A DNA stretch of 64,000 bases from Sandaracinaceae bacterium (GCA_020633075.1 JACKEI010000002.1:682001-746000), one strand, 5' to 3'. Positions 28,287 to 37,274 are shown, counted from the stretch's first letter. A program made the numbers and translations. The notes: generated by a model from the sequence alone, not told the origin.

Positions 28287-29219
28287 ATGTCCGACCAGAA
28301 GCGAGACGACAAAGCGACAAGGCCGCCTGGGAGACAAAGGGCCCCGAGCACGCCACCGACTGCCCCCCGGCCGGGTCGCTACGTCCCGCCCGCTCCGGGC
28401 GGCGTCGCGGCGGCTGCGCCGTCCACCCCGCTTCCGCTGGACGCGTCGTCGCAAGGGGACGCGCTGGGTCAGCGCGAGCGCGGGCGCGTCACGATCAACT
28501 TCAGCGGCCCCCCGCTGGAGCTCCCCGGTCTGTCGCAGATGGCGCCTCCCCAGGCGCCTGCTGCGCCCGCCCGCGTCGCCCCAATGCCTTCCGATGACGA
28601 GCACGACGCCTGGGTGACCGAGCGCAAGCGCCGCAGCACGCTGCCACCGTCGGCCTCCCTGGGGGTGGCTGCCGCGCTGCCTCCCCGTCAGGCCGCAGCA
28701 GCCGGGCCGGCGCTCCAGCACAAGTGGATGTCGGCGCACCAGGCGCCGCTGCGGCACGACTCCGCGTCCATCGCCTTGCCCGAGCCAGACTCCGCAGGGC
28801 ACGCGCTCGACCTCGCGGACCGTGGCCGTCCCTCCGAGACGGGCATCGACCTCATGGCCGAAGTGCGCGCGCGCTACGCGCTGGACGACCTCACCGGCGC
28901 CCTCCAGATGGCCGAGATCGTGCTCGGGAGCGACGAGTCCAACGCCGAGGCCAAGCAGTTCGCCGTGACCTGCCGGCAGCGCCTCGAGCTGCTCTACACC
29001 TCGCAGCTGGGGCCGCTGGACGCCGTGCCGCGCATCGACGTCCCCGAGACGGACATCCGCTGGCTGGGGCTGGACCACCGCGCCGGCTTCATGCTCTCGC
29101 GCGTCGACGGGCTCACGTCGCTCGAGGAGCTCCTGGACCTCAGCGGGATGGAGCGCCTCGAGGCGCTCAAGACGGTCGTCAGCTTGGTGGACGCGGGCGC
29201 CATCGCCATCCCGCGCTGA
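28287..29219 (+). CDS. Disordered protein with C-terminal SRVDG domain, partner of J-domain/Hsp70 genes
   Basis: I do not recognise a named family for this 310-residue protein. The first 170 residues are Pro/Ala-rich and disordered. A helical pair (MAEVRARYALDDLTGALQMAEIVL, TPR-like) follows near residue 190. The C-terminal 75 residues hold RAGFMLSRVDGLTSLEELLD, the same small helical domain found at the N-terminus of the J-domain protein two genes upstream. It starts 24 bases after the Hsp70 stop. Domain sharing and spacing suggest one functional module. The start is uncertain (GTG 28278 or ATG 28287). Confidence 0.75.
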   Translation: MSDQKRDDKATRPPGRQRAPSTPPTAPRPGRYVPPAPGGVAAAAPSTPLPLDASSQGDALGQRERGRVTINFSGPPLELPGLSQMAPPQAPAAPARVAPMPSDDEHDAWVTERKRRSTLPPSASLGVAAALPPRQAAAAGPALQHKWMSAHQAPLRHDSASIALPEPDSAGHALDLADRGRPSETGIDLMAEVRARYALDDLTGALQMAEIVLGSDESNAEAKQFAVTCRQRLELLYTSQLGPLDAVPRIDVPETDIRWLGLDHRAGFMLSRVDGLTSLEELLDLSGMERLEALKTVVSLVDAGAIAIPR

Positions 29220-29355
29220 GGCACCATCGTGCGGCGCGCGGAGCCCTCGGGACGCGGCCCCCGCTTGCGGCGCGGGAGCAACGCGGCTAGCCTTCTGATC
29301 TGCTCGCGCTGATGGAGCGGGATGTGCCGTCGGCCCTCGTGACGGCGATTGAGTT

Positions 29356-30639
29356 TTGGACGACCCTCCTCAAACCCTCTTCGCCCTTGCCGCAATCACC
29401 CTGACGGGCGTGGCCTTCTCCGCGACCGGCGCAGGGCTGGCCGCGCTGGGGGAGGCGCGACTGCATGCCATCGCGGACGAGGGGGACGCACGCGGGAAGT
29501 CGGCTCAGCGAGTGCTCGCGCGGCTCCCGCGCCTGCGGGCCAGGCTCGTGGTCGGTCGCTTCGTCTCCATCGTGGCGATGGCCATGCTGGCTCTCCGGGC
29601 CTCCTCGGACACCGCCGCCGCCGTCACCTGGCTGCTGCCCACGTCCATCGTGTACGGCATCCTCGCGGACGTGACCTCGTCCGTGGTGCGGCGCCGGGCG
29701 GCACGGGTGGCGCTGCCGCTGGTGCAGCTCATGCGGCCACTCGAGCTCCTGGTGGCTCCGCTCGCGCTGCCGTTGGTGCTGCTGCGCACCCTCACGGAGC
29801 GCTGGGTCGAGACGGCACCGGAGGACAACCCCGCGCAGATCACCGCGCTGGCCGTGGAGCACATGATCGACGCCGGTGAGGAGCAGGGCTCCATCGAAGA
29901 GGGCCACGCGGAGATGCTGCGCAGCCTGCTCGACTTCCGGGACACGGTCACGCGCGAGGTGATGGTCCCGCGTCCGCGCGTCGTCGCCTTCTCGCTCTCC
30001 ATGCCCATCCCGGAGCTGCTCGACGGGGTCGTGGAGAGCGGCCACAGTCGCTATCCGGTCTACGGCGACGGCCCCGACCAGATCGAGGGCATCCTCTACG
30101 CCAAGGACCTGTTTCAGGCGCTCCGCGCCGTGCAGGACCCCAACGACCTGGCCCTGGCCACGCTGATCCGCAAGCCGGCGTTCATGGTCAGTGACCAGGC
30201 CAAGATCGTGGACGTCCTGCGCGAGATGCAGGGGCGGCGGTCGCACCTGGCCATCGTCAAGGACGAGTTCGGGGCCACCTCGGGGGTCATCACGCTCGAG
30301 GACATCCTCGAGGAGATCGTCGGTGAGATTCAGGACGAGTACGACGACGACGAGGACGTCGCGCGCATCTCCGAGGTGACGCCCGGTCAGTACAACGTGG
30401 ACGGCGCGATGCTGGTGGACGACCTCGAGACCACGCTGGACACGACGCTGCGAGACGGGACCTCTTCCGACACGATCGGTGGCCTCGCGGTGGAGCTCGC
30501 CGGCCGGCTCCCCATGGTGGGCGACGTGGTGCAGGTGGGGGACTACGACCTCACCATCAAGGAGGTGGACGGCCGCCGCGTGAGCCTCCTGCAGCTCTCG
30601 CCCCGGACCGTGGACGAGGAGCAGGGCGCGACCGGCTGA
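29356..30639 (+). CDS. CNNM/CorC (HlyC) family membrane protein with CBS pair
   Basis: This 427-residue protein has an N-terminal membrane region (about residues 5-145) with short, Ala/Leu-rich helices. A CBS-domain pair follows: VMVPRPRVVAFSLSMPIPELLD... GHSRYPVYGDGPDQIEGILYAKDL and KDEFGATSGVITLEDILEEIVGEI. The C-terminal CorC_HlyC domain (YNVDGAMLVDDLE ... LPMVGDVVQVGDYDLTI) ends it. Family members act in magnesium/cobalt homeostasis, often as Mg2+ exporters. The DUF21 membrane part looks divergent. The start is TTG at 29356, with an in-frame stop just upstream. A GCTAGCCT -10-like element lies at 29286-29293. Confidence 0.86.
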   Translation: MDDPPQTLFALAAITLTGVAFSATGAGLAALGEARLHAIADEGDARGKSAQRVLARLPRLRARLVVGRFVSIVAMAMLALRASSDTAAAVTWLLPTSIVYGILADVTSSVVRRRAARVALPLVQLMRPLELLVAPLALPLVLLRTLTERWVETAPEDNPAQITALAVEHMIDAGEEQGSIEEGHAEMLRSLLDFRDTVTREVMVPRPRVVAFSLSMPIPELLDGVVESGHSRYPVYGDGPDQIEGILYAKDLFQALRAVQDPNDLALATLIRKPAFMVSDQAKIVDVLREMQGRRSHLAIVKDEFGATSGVITLEDILEEIVGEIQDEYDDDEDVARISEVTPGQYNVDGAMLVDDLETTLDTTLRDGTSSDTIGGLAVELAGRLPMVGDVVQVGDYDLTIKEVDGRRVSLLQLSPRTVDEEQGATG

Positions 30640-30662
30640 GGCGAGACGGGGCAGTCTTCGCC

Positions 30663-30671
30663 TGCTACCCT
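30663..30671 (+). promoter_or_regulatory. Extended -10 promoter element of dnaX
   Basis: TGCTACCCT ends nine bases before the dnaX ATG at 30681 with no Shine-Dalgarno sequence between. Confidence 0.55.
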
Positions 30672-30680
30672 CCGGCCTCC

Positions 30681-32804
30681 ATGGCTTATACCGTCTTCGC
30701 TCGAAAGTACCGCCCGCAGACCTTCGAGGATCTCGTCGGCCAAGAGCACGTCGCGCGCACGCTGCGGAACGCCATCGCTTCGGACCGCGTCGCCCACGCC
30801 TTCCTGTTCACGGGGGTGCGCGGAGTCGGCAAGACCACCAGCGCGCGCCTGCTGGCCAAGTGCCTGTGCTGCGAGCAGGGCCCCACCGCGACCCCCTGCA
30901 ACGTGTGTCCACCCTGCGTGGACATCACCGCCAGCGTCGACGTCGACGTGCAGGAGATCGACGGCGCGTCGAACAACGGCGTGGACGACGTCCGACGCCT
31001 GCAAGAGTCGCTGCCCTATCGGCCACAGCGGGACCGCTTCAAGATCGTGATCGTCGACGAGGTGCACATGCTCTCGACCGGCGCGTTCAACGCGTTCCTG
31101 AAGACCCTCGAGGAACCTCCGCCCCACGTGAAGTTCATCTTCGCGACCACCGAGAGCCACAAGGTCCCGGTCACCATTCGCTCGCGCTGTCAGCGCTACG
31201 ACTTCCGCTTGATCCCGCAGGCCGTGGTCGCGCAGGCCGTGCGCCGCATCCTCGACACCGAGGGAGTGGAAGCGGACGACGCGGCGGTCAACCTCGTGGC
31301 CAACGAGGCGGCCGGCTCGATGCGCGACGCGCTCACGCTGCTGGACCAGATCGTCGCGTTCGGCGACGGCAAGCTCGTCGGGGCGGAGGTTGCCCAGACC
31401 CTGGGCATCGCCGCGCGCGAGTCGCTCTTCGCCGTGGTGGACGCGGCGCTGACCGGAGATGGCGCCGCCGTGCTGCGTGCGCTGCACGTGCTGGCCGAGC
31501 AAGGGGTGGACACGGGGCATCTCAGCCGGCAGCTAGTGCAGCTGCTGCGTGACCTGGTGGTGCTGCGCGTCGCGTCCGACGTGGACGAGCTGCTGGACTT
31601 CGTGGACGCGGAGCGCGAGCGAGCGCGCGCGCTCGCCGAGAAGGTCTCGGTGCTGGAGCTTCAGCGAGTGTTCGCAGCCGTGTCCAAGCTGGTGGACGAC
31701 GTGGCGGTGTCCAGTCAGCCCATGCGCGTGCTGGAGATGGGACTCGTGCGCGTCGCGACGCGCCCACCCCTCGAAGAGGTGAGCACCCTGCTGGCTCGGC
31801 TGGCGGCGGTGCAGAAGGCGCTCTCGGACTGGGACGGCGGCGGACGCGGGCCTCTCGGCGGGGGAGCCGACACCACCCGCGGGGCCGGGAGTGACCCACG
31901 CGGTGGCGGGGGGCGGGGGGCGCGCGCCGCCGAGCTCGCGAGCGCCGCCGAGCCCGCGCGCGCCGCCGAGCCCGTGCGTGCCGCCGAGCCCGCGCGCGCC
32001 GCCGAGCCTGCGCGCGCCGCCGAGCCCGCGCGCGCCGCCGAGCCCGCCGGCGCGCCACAGGAGCTCTCCGCCAGCGTTGCGCGGCAAGCCGTCGCCGTCG
32101 GCGCAGCGCCTGCCGGTTCACCTCCCGCGAGCGTGGAAGGCTCAACGGGCGACTCTCCCCCGCGCCCGCAGAACGCCGCGCCCCCGCAGCCAGCGCCCGC
32201 GGCCGCGCCGCGTCGCAGCGCCCTCGCGGCCGCGCTTGCCTACGCCGACCGAGCGGGCGAGCCGAGCGCGGAGCGCAACCCCGCCCCCGTGGCCGGCCCC
32301 GCCTCAGCTCCCCAGGCGAGCACGCAAGAAGACGCTGCGGCTCCGCAGGGCCCGCCGGGTGAGCCGGCGGGTGCCGCAACCGCGCCCGGGCAAGCCACGC
32401 TGCGCCGCTCCACCTTCATCGAGTGGGAGAAGCTGGTCGACCGCCTGGAGCATGCGTCCCCCGCGCTCGCCGGCGCGCTCGAGGAGGCCGTTCCCCGCTT
32501 GGTCAACGCCGACCGCATCGTGCTGGCGTTCCACACGGACTTCACGCGCTCGCTGGTCGAGCAGGGCCGCGCCACCCTCTTGGCCGCGGCCGAGAGTCAC
32601 TTCGGTGCGCGTCCCGAGCTCCAGCTGGAGCAGCTCTCTGGCGCCGAGGGCGCGACCCAGTCCCTGGCCTCGGTGAGCGCCTCGCGGCGCGACGCGGCCA
32701 AGAACAAGAGAAAACACGAGGCGCTCGCCCACCCGATGGTGCTAGAAGCGTTCGATATTTTTCCGGATGCACGCGGTAAGGCGTTCGTCCGGTTCGAGGC
32801 GTGA
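30681..32804 (+). CDS. dnaX: DNA polymerase III subunit gamma/tau
   Basis: This clamp-loader ATPase has 707 residues. It shows VFARKYRPQTFEDLVGQEHV, Walker A GVRGVGKTTSARLLAKCL, the four-Cys zinc module (CLCCEQ, CNVCPPC), EIDGASNNGVDDVR, Walker B KIVIVDEVHMLS and the SRC arginine-finger motif (TIRSRCQRYDF). Domain III follows, then a long Ala/Pro/Glu linker with an 18-bp tandem repeat and a tau-like C-terminus (FIEWEKLVDRLEHASPALAGALE). I see no A-rich slippery site of the E. coli type, so a separate gamma form is not evident. ybaB and recR follow, the classic dnaX-ybaB-recR order. Confidence 0.97.
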   Translation: MAYTVFARKYRPQTFEDLVGQEHVARTLRNAIASDRVAHAFLFTGVRGVGKTTSARLLAKCLCCEQGPTATPCNVCPPCVDITASVDVDVQEIDGASNNGVDDVRRLQESLPYRPQRDRFKIVIVDEVHMLSTGAFNAFLKTLEEPPPHVKFIFATTESHKVPVTIRSRCQRYDFRLIPQAVVAQAVRRILDTEGVEADDAAVNLVANEAAGSMRDALTLLDQIVAFGDGKLVGAEVAQTLGIAARESLFAVVDAALTGDGAAVLRALHVLAEQGVDTGHLSRQLVQLLRDLVVLRVASDVDELLDFVDAERERARALAEKVSVLELQRVFAAVSKLVDDVAVSSQPMRVLEMGLVRVATRPPLEEVSTLLARLAAVQKALSDWDGGGRGPLGGGADTTRGAGSDPRGGGGRGARAAELASAAEPARAAEPVRAAEPARAAEPARAAEPARAAEPAGAPQELSASVARQAVAVGAAPAGSPPASVEGSTGDSPPRPQNAAPPQPAPAAAPRRSALAAALAYADRAGEPSAERNPAPVAGPASAPQASTQEDAAAPQGPPGEPAGAATAPGQATLRRSTFIEWEKLVDRLEHASPALAGALEEAVPRLVNADRIVLAFHTDFTRSLVEQGRATLLAAAESHFGARPELQLEQLSGAEGATQSLASVSASRRDAAKNKRKHEALAHPMVLEAFDIFPDARGKAFVRFEA
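31926..32051 (+). repeat. Seven tandem 18-bp repeats encoding (A-A-E-P-A-R)n
   Basis: Seven consecutive 18-base units of the form GCCGCCGAGCCCGCGCGC, with small third-position changes, run in frame inside dnaX. They encode the hexapeptide AAEPAR and variants in the tau linker. The copy number could change without breaking the frame. Confidence 0.85.
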
Positions 32805-32825
32805 GTCACGACGAGGTAGAGCGAC

Positions 32826-33146
32826 ATGAAGTTTCGCGGTGGAATGAACGAGCTCATGCGGCAGGCCAGCCGTATGCAACGGAAGATCGAAAAGCGGCGC
32901 GAGGAGCTCGGAAGCGAAGAGTTCGAAGCCGGCGCCGGCAACGACCAGGTGAAAGTGGTCGCCTCCGGCAACGCCGAGATCGTCCGCATCACGATCGACC
33001 CCGCGCTGCTCGAGGGCGAGGGGCTCGAGATGGTGCAGGATCTGGTCGTCGCGGCCTGCAACGCCGCCCTCACCAAGGCGCGCGAGCACGTCGACGGTGA
33101 GCTGGAGCAAGTCACCGGGGGCCTCAAGATCCCCGGCATGACCTGA
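32826..33146 (+). CDS. ybaB: YbaB/EbfC nucleoid-associated protein
   Basis: This is a 106-residue DNA-binding dimer of the YbaB/EbfC family. The pattern FRGGMNELMRQASRMQRKIEK, then VVASGNAEIVRITIDP and helices with VVAACNAALTKAREHV, is typical, as is the C-terminal GGLKIPGMT. It sits between dnaX and recR, the conserved position of the family. A weak GAGG lies upstream of the ATG. The gap to recR is four bases, so they are co-transcribed. Confidence 0.95.
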   Translation: MKFRGGMNELMRQASRMQRKIEKRREELGSEEFEAGAGNDQVKVVASGNAEIVRITIDPALLEGEGLEMVQDLVVAACNAALTKAREHVDGELEQVTGGLKIPGMT

Positions 33147-33150
33147 GGCT

Positions 33151-33750
33151 GTGGCGGAACCGGACCCCATCGCCGAGCTGATACGCCTCCTCGCGCGCCT
33201 GCCGGGCATCGGCGAGCGCAGCGCGGGGCGCTTGGTGTTCCACCTGCTCGCGGGGGACCCGGGCTACACGGAGGCCCTCGGAGGCGCGCTCGAGGCCCTG
33301 CACCAGCGCGTCAAGCGCTGCGTGGAGTGCGGCAACTTCGGGCCGGGGGAGCGCTGCGCCGTCTGCCAGGATCCACGCCGCGAAGACGACGTGATCTGCG
33401 TGGTGGCGCGCGTGCCGGACCTGCACGCCATCGAGCGCAGCGGGAGCTTTCGCGGTCGCTACCACGTGCTGCACCGTCTCCTAGCGCCCCTGGACGGGGT
33501 AGGGCCGGCGGACCTCCCTCTGGACGCCCTGGTGGAGCGCGTGCGGCGTCACGGCACGCGCGAGGTCATCGTGGCCACCCCCCTCAACGTCGAGGGCGAG
33601 GCCACCGCGCTGTTCGTGGCCCAGGTGCTGGCGGCCGAGGGGGTCTCCGTCAGCCGCATCGCGAGCGGCATGCCGCACGGCGGCGAGCTGGAGTTCACGG
33701 ACCAAGTGACGCTGGGGCGCGCGCTCTCCGGGCGACGCTCGCTCGGCTGA
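33151..33750 (+). CDS. recR: Recombination mediator RecR
   Basis: This is the RecFOR pathway protein that helps load RecA on gapped DNA. The 199 residues show the N-terminal helix-hairpin-helix LLARLPGIGERSAGRLVFHLL, the C4 zinc finger (CVECGNFGPGERCAVC), a Toprim domain starting ICVVARVPDLHAIERSG, and the C-terminal Walker-like GMPHGGELEFTDQVTLGRAL. The start is GTG at 33151 after TGAGG. It is the last gene of the dnaX-ybaB-recR run, with a convergent desaturase gene 29 bases away. Confidence 0.96.
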   Translation: MAEPDPIAELIRLLARLPGIGERSAGRLVFHLLAGDPGYTEALGGALEALHQRVKRCVECGNFGPGERCAVCQDPRREDDVICVVARVPDLHAIERSGSFRGRYHVLHRLLAPLDGVGPADLPLDALVERVRRHGTREVIVATPLNVEGEATALFVAQVLAAEGVSVSRIASGMPHGGELEFTDQVTLGRALSGRRSLG

Positions 33751-33779
33751 GCGTCTGGGGGCCTATCTCCCGTCCAGCG

Positions 33780-34760
33780 CTACGCGGTGCGCGCGCTCAC
33801 CAGCTGCGCCGACTCGCGGCTCAGGCCGCCCAGCCGCCCTGCCAGCTGCCGCCACGGGTCCGGGTTGATCATGTCGCGGGTCACGCTGGGGGGCACGATG
33901 CTGCGGAGGTCGCGCTGGTAGCGCGGCAGGTCGTACCAGGGCACGCAGAAGTTCAGGTGGTGCTCGAAGTGCAGCGTGATGTTGAAGGGCATCAGCAGGC
34001 GCCTCCCGAAGAAGAGCGTCGTGCGGGACCGGAAGAACGGGTCTGGCTCGTCGCGCAGTGAGCCACCGTGCTCGAGCGCTCCCTTCACCAGGTTCCAGGC
34101 GGTCAGCACGTGGATGCCCAGGAACGCGGCGATGGCCACCGGGGCCCCCAGCCAGCGCGTCGCGAGCGTGAGCCCCAGCGCCCAGATCACCACGAACGCG
34201 ATGATCACACCCTTGCTGCTGGAGGACTTTCCCCCCGCGCGCTTGGTGCGGAACACGGTGCGCTCCAGAAACAGCCAACCTGGGATGAACACGTTGCGGG
34301 CCACGCCCACGGCCAGCGTTCGCCCCACCTCGCAGTTGAACTGCTGAGGGTCGTTGGTCTCGAGCGGGCGCACATGGTGCTCCAGGTGTCCCTGCTCCCA
34401 GTGCTTGCCGTAGTGAGTGGCGAAGACCGTGGCCACCATCCAGCCGGGCACTCGGTTGATCCACGTGTGGAGCCGGCGGTTCCCGGCGATCAGGAACATG
34501 CCGTGCGAGGCCTCGTGCACCACCAAGATGAAGATGGAGAAGTACAGCAGCCCGAACGCGAACGCGGCGAGGGGCACGTACACCAGCGGGGACACCCAGG
34601 TGCCGAGCCAGGCGGTGAGCAACAGCCCCGCCAGCAGCCCCAGCAGGCACGCGCCGTTGATGGCGTTGTGGACCAGCGGTCGCTTGTTTCGGTAGTGGTA
34701 GGGCTGCCCGGCGCGGATGGCGTCGTAGATGAACGCCGGGTGTCGTGCGCCGTGACTCAC
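33780..34760 (-). CDS. Membrane fatty-acid desaturase-like protein
   Basis: This 326-residue integral membrane di-iron enzyme belongs to the fatty acid desaturase/hydroxylase superfamily. The three His boxes are visible: VVHEASHGMFL (HxxxxH-like HEASH), EQGHLEHHVRP (HxxHH, in GHLEHH), and TLHFEHHLNFCVPWYDLP (HxxHH). Two pairs of membrane helices surround them. The substrate could be a fatty acid, sterol or carotenoid and cannot be told. The GTG start at 34760 overlaps the stop of the upstream SDR gene by four bases (GTGA), so the two are coupled and may act in one lipid pathway. Confidence 0.87.
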   Translation of the reverse strand: MSHGARHPAFIYDAIRAGQPYHYRNKRPLVHNAINGACLLGLLAGLLLTAWLGTWVSPLVYVPLAAFAFGLLYFSIFILVVHEASHGMFLIAGNRRLHTWINRVPGWMVATVFATHYGKHWEQGHLEHHVRPLETNDPQQFNCEVGRTLAVGVARNVFIPGWLFLERTVFRTKRAGGKSSSSKGVIIAFVVIWALGLTLATRWLGAPVAIAAFLGIHVLTAWNLVKGALEHGGSLRDEPDPFFRSRTTLFFGRRLLMPFNITLHFEHHLNFCVPWYDLPRYQRDLRSIVPPSVTRDMINPDPWRQLAGRLGGLSRESAQLVSARTA

Positions 34761-35428
34761 CACGGGAGCTCGTCCCCGTTGGCGTGGCGGAAGGTCCCGC
34801 TGTTGCTCGCGTTCAGCTCGTCGATGCGCGCGAGCAGCAGGCGTGCGCTCTCGTCCGCGTCGATGAGGCCGCTGTTGCCCGTCATGCGCGTGCGCACGTA
34901 GCCCGGATGCAGGATGCCCACGGCGACGCCCGCGGGCGCGAGGTCCACGGCCAGCGACTTGCCCGCGGCGTTGAGCGCCGCCTTGCTCATGCGGTAGCCA
35001 TAGTGTGACCCGCTGTCGTTGTCCCCGATGGAGCCCATGCGGCTGGTCAGCAGCGCCACCTTGGCGCCCGCAGGAAGCTGCGCGCGCAGGGCAGCCACAA
35101 CGCGGAGGGGTGCCAGCGCGTTGAGCTCGAACTGCTTGCGGATGGAGGCGACGTCGAGGGGCTCGAGGGGGTTGCGCTCCAGCACGCCCGCGACCAGCAC
35201 CAAGAGGTCGATCGGCTGTCCATCGAGGGCGCTCCGCGTGGCGTTGATGCCCGCGTCCGTCGTGATGTCGACCCCGCTGTGAACCTGCGCCGTGAGCGCG
35301 CCGAGCTCGTCCGTGGGCGTGCGGCAGACCACACTCACGCGCCACGCGGGCGCGTCGCGTTCCAGCAGCTGTCGCACCATTTCGAGGCCAATTCCGCGAT
35401 TCCCACCGACCACTACTGCATGAGGCAT
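34757..35428 (-). CDS. Short-chain dehydrogenase/reductase
   Basis: This 223-residue classical SDR oxidoreductase has the NAD(P)-binding GGNRGIGLEMVRQLL near the N-terminus, VLVAGVLE in place of the NNAG motif, Ser in TSRMGSIGDND and the catalytic SHYGYRMSKAALN (YxxxK). The spacing resembles the C-factor/sniffer subgroup, which includes the Myxococcus CsgA signalling protein, but nothing here shows a developmental role. It is translationally coupled to the downstream desaturase. The ATG at 35428 is 57 bases from the divergent 35485 start. Confidence 0.88.
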   Translation of the reverse strand: MPHAVVVGGNRGIGLEMVRQLLERDAPAWRVSVVCRTPTDELGALTAQVHSGVDITTDAGINATRSALDGQPIDLLVLVAGVLERNPLEPLDVASIRKQFELNALAPLRVVAALRAQLPAGAKVALLTSRMGSIGDNDSGSHYGYRMSKAALNAAGKSLAVDLAPAGVAVGILHPGYVRTRMTGNSGLIDADESARLLLARIDELNASNSGTFRHANGDELPW

Positions 35429-35467
35429 GCCCTATGATTGCGGCGCTGGTCCCAAATGTCGACCGGG

Positions 35468-35476
35468 GGCTACACT
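35468..35476 (+). promoter_or_regulatory. -10 promoter element
   Basis: GGCTACACT ends eight bases before the ATG at 35485; no Shine-Dalgarno sequence is present. Confidence 0.5.
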
Positions 35477-35484
35477 GCCGCACC

Positions 35485-36261
35485 ATGGAGTCCACCCAAC
35501 CACCTCCCCGCGCCCCCCGCGCGCGCCGCTGGGCCAAGCGCTCGCTGCTGGCGCTGCTGGGGCTCCTCTCGCTGCTGGTGGTGGGCGGCGTAGCGCTGCA
35601 CCAGCCCCGCCCCACGGGTACGCCCGGGCCCGCGGCCGAGGCCCTGGCGCAGCGCGTGGAGCTCGCGGTCGGGCGTGCGCAGTGGGATCAGACCGGCGCG
35701 GTCGCGTGGACCCTCTTCGGTCACCGCCACCTGTGGGACCGTCAGCGCGGCTTCGTTCAGGTGACCTACCGTGACATGCGCGTGCTCCTCCGCACGGCTG
35801 ACCAGAGCGGCGTCGCGTTCGACGACGGGCAGGCGTTGAGCGGCCCGGAGCTGCGCGCGGCGCTGGACAAGGCGTGGGCGTACTTCTGCAACGACTCCTT
35901 CTGGCTGAACCCGATAGTCAAGGTCTTCGACCCCGGGACCACGCGCTCCATCGTGCGCGTGGACGGCCGCGACGCGCTGCTGGTGGAGTACAGCACGGGT
36001 GGGGTCACCCCTGGAGACGCGTATCTCTGGATCCTCGGCGACGACGACCTCCCCACCGCCTGGCGCATGTGGGTCAGCGTCCTGCCGGTCGGTGGCATCC
36101 GCGTGCCCTGGGCGGGCTACGTGACCCTGTCCACGGGGGCCAAGGTCGCCACCGAGCACCGCTACGGGGCCGTCGGTTTCCGCGTCGAGGACCTGCGTGC
36201 TGCCGCGCAGCTGTCGGAGCTGGTCGGCGCGGCGGACCCCTTCACGCCGCTCACGCGCTGA
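35485..36261 (+). CDS. Membrane-anchored protein of unknown function
   Basis: This 258-residue protein has an Arg-rich N-terminus and one transmembrane or uncleaved signal helix (SLLALLGLLSLLVVGGVAL). The outer part is beta-rich, with segments such as TLFGHRHLWDRQRGFVQVTYRDM, LVEYSTGGVTPGDAYLWILG and LPTAWRMWVSVLPVGGIRVPW. The pattern resembles outer-membrane-lipoprotein-like or DUF-type sandwich domains that carry lipid-like ligands, but I do not recognise a family. The ATG at 35485 is supported by the upstream -10. It is divergent from the SDR-desaturase pair. Confidence 0.72.
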   Translation: MESTQPPPRAPRARRWAKRSLLALLGLLSLLVVGGVALHQPRPTGTPGPAAEALAQRVELAVGRAQWDQTGAVAWTLFGHRHLWDRQRGFVQVTYRDMRVLLRTADQSGVAFDDGQALSGPELRAALDKAWAYFCNDSFWLNPIVKVFDPGTTRSIVRVDGRDALLVEYSTGGVTPGDAYLWILGDDDLPTAWRMWVSVLPVGGIRVPWAGYVTLSTGAKVATEHRYGAVGFRVEDLRAAAQLSELVGAADPFTPLTR

Positions 36262-36315
36262 GCTCCCCAGAAAGCTGTCGCGCCGCGCGACCGTTGGCGC
36301 CATAATCCCCACAAG

Positions 36316-36978
36316 ATGAAGGTTCATCATCGCCTGCGGGGCTCGGTCGCCATGGGGATCCTGCTCGCGGGGCTCGCCCTGCTGCTTTCCCCGGCGCAGC
36401 GCGTGTCTGCGCGCGTCATGGCCCCCGAACCCCTCGTGGTGGTGGTGGAGTCCGAGTTCCGGCGGACCGACGCAGCGGCCGTGCGCGCGGCCATCTCCGA
36501 GGCCCTCGGCTCGCCCGTCTTGAGGCTCACGGACCCCGGCGCTCAGCGCGCGCGGGGCACCCTCTCCATCTCCTTCTCGGCCGATGGCCGTCACGCCCAC
36601 ATCTACTTTCGCAAAGCCTCCGGAGACCAGGCGGCGGTCTTGGTGGAGGTCGTCGCGGGCCGCGGAGCCGACGCCGCAGGGCGCTGGGTCGCAGAGCCCG
36701 CCGCAGCCGCGGTGCGCACCCTGGACCGGTGGAACGACATGACGCCCGCCAGCGAGGTGCTGGACCCCTGGCTGCTCGAGCGCGTGCAGCCCACGGCGCC
36801 CGGCGAGATCCACATGCTGCCGGACCTGGCCGACCCCTTCGAGGGCGAGCCCGCCCCCGACGTCAACATCGCGGTCGACCGCTACTACTACGGCAGCGAG
36901 GTGCTCAACCCCTGGGCGCACTCCAGCAACCCCGAGTCGGCCGAGCGCCTCGCCGCGCCGCGCCCCACCCCACGTTAG
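36316..36978 (+). CDS. Secreted protein of unknown function
   Basis: This 220-residue protein has a clear Sec signal peptide (GILLAGLALLLSPAQRVSA). The mature part starts with strands PLVVVVESEF and resembles a periplasmic domain (LSISFSADGRHAHIYFR). The C-terminal third is low in structure and contains VDRYYYGSEVLNPW. I do not recognise the family. A CATAAT -10-like box lies about 10 bases upstream of the ATG. Confidence 0.68.
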   Translation: MKVHHRLRGSVAMGILLAGLALLLSPAQRVSARVMAPEPLVVVVESEFRRTDAAAVRAAISEALGSPVLRLTDPGAQRARGTLSISFSADGRHAHIYFRKASGDQAAVLVEVVAGRGADAAGRWVAEPAAAAVRTLDRWNDMTPASEVLDPWLLERVQPTAPGEIHMLPDLADPFEGEPAPDVNIAVDRYYYGSEVLNPWAHSSNPESAERLAAPRPTPR

Positions 36979-36983
36979 TCGCT

Positions 36984-37232
36984 ATGCAAGCTGCCATTGG
37001 CCTGACCCTGGTCCCCGACGAAGACCTCGAGGCGTTGATTCGCCTCGCGTACCAAGGTCAGATCCCGTTCCCTCTCGAGCGCCGTCGGCTGATGGAGCTC
37101 GGCCTCAACCGCTTGGCCGACGCGGGCAGCGTCATCGTGGGACTGGACGAGCGCGCGCTGCGTGCGGTCATCGGCGCCGTGCTCGCGGAGCGTCGACGCG
37201 CGCGCGGGGATCAGCGGGCCAAGGCGCGCTGA
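36984..37232 (+). CDS. Small conserved-looking helical protein
   Basis: This is an 82-residue acidic-to-basic helical protein (EDLEALIRLAYQGQIPFPLERRRLMELGLNRLAD) with no signal peptide or membrane segment. The ATG at 36984 follows the stop of the previous gene by five bases, so it is probably co-transcribed. No function can be assigned. Codon third positions are G/C-biased as in real genes of the window. Confidence 0.6.
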   Translation: MQAAIGLTLVPDEDLEALIRLAYQGQIPFPLERRRLMELGLNRLADAGSVIVGLDERALRAVIGAVLAERRRARGDQRAKAR

Positions 37233-37274
37233 AGAGCACTACCGTCACGCGGGATGCGGGCTATGCTCGCGGCG

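Noticed and set aside
32690..32730. Programmed frameshift site for a short gamma form of DnaX
   Set aside because: The A-rich codons near the 3' end (AAGAACAAGAGAAAA) do not form a slippery heptamer with a following hairpin, and they lie too late in the gene.
34757..35428. csgA developmental signal gene
   Set aside because: The protein is a classical SDR in the same broad subgroup, but no specific sequence or context links it to C-signalling.
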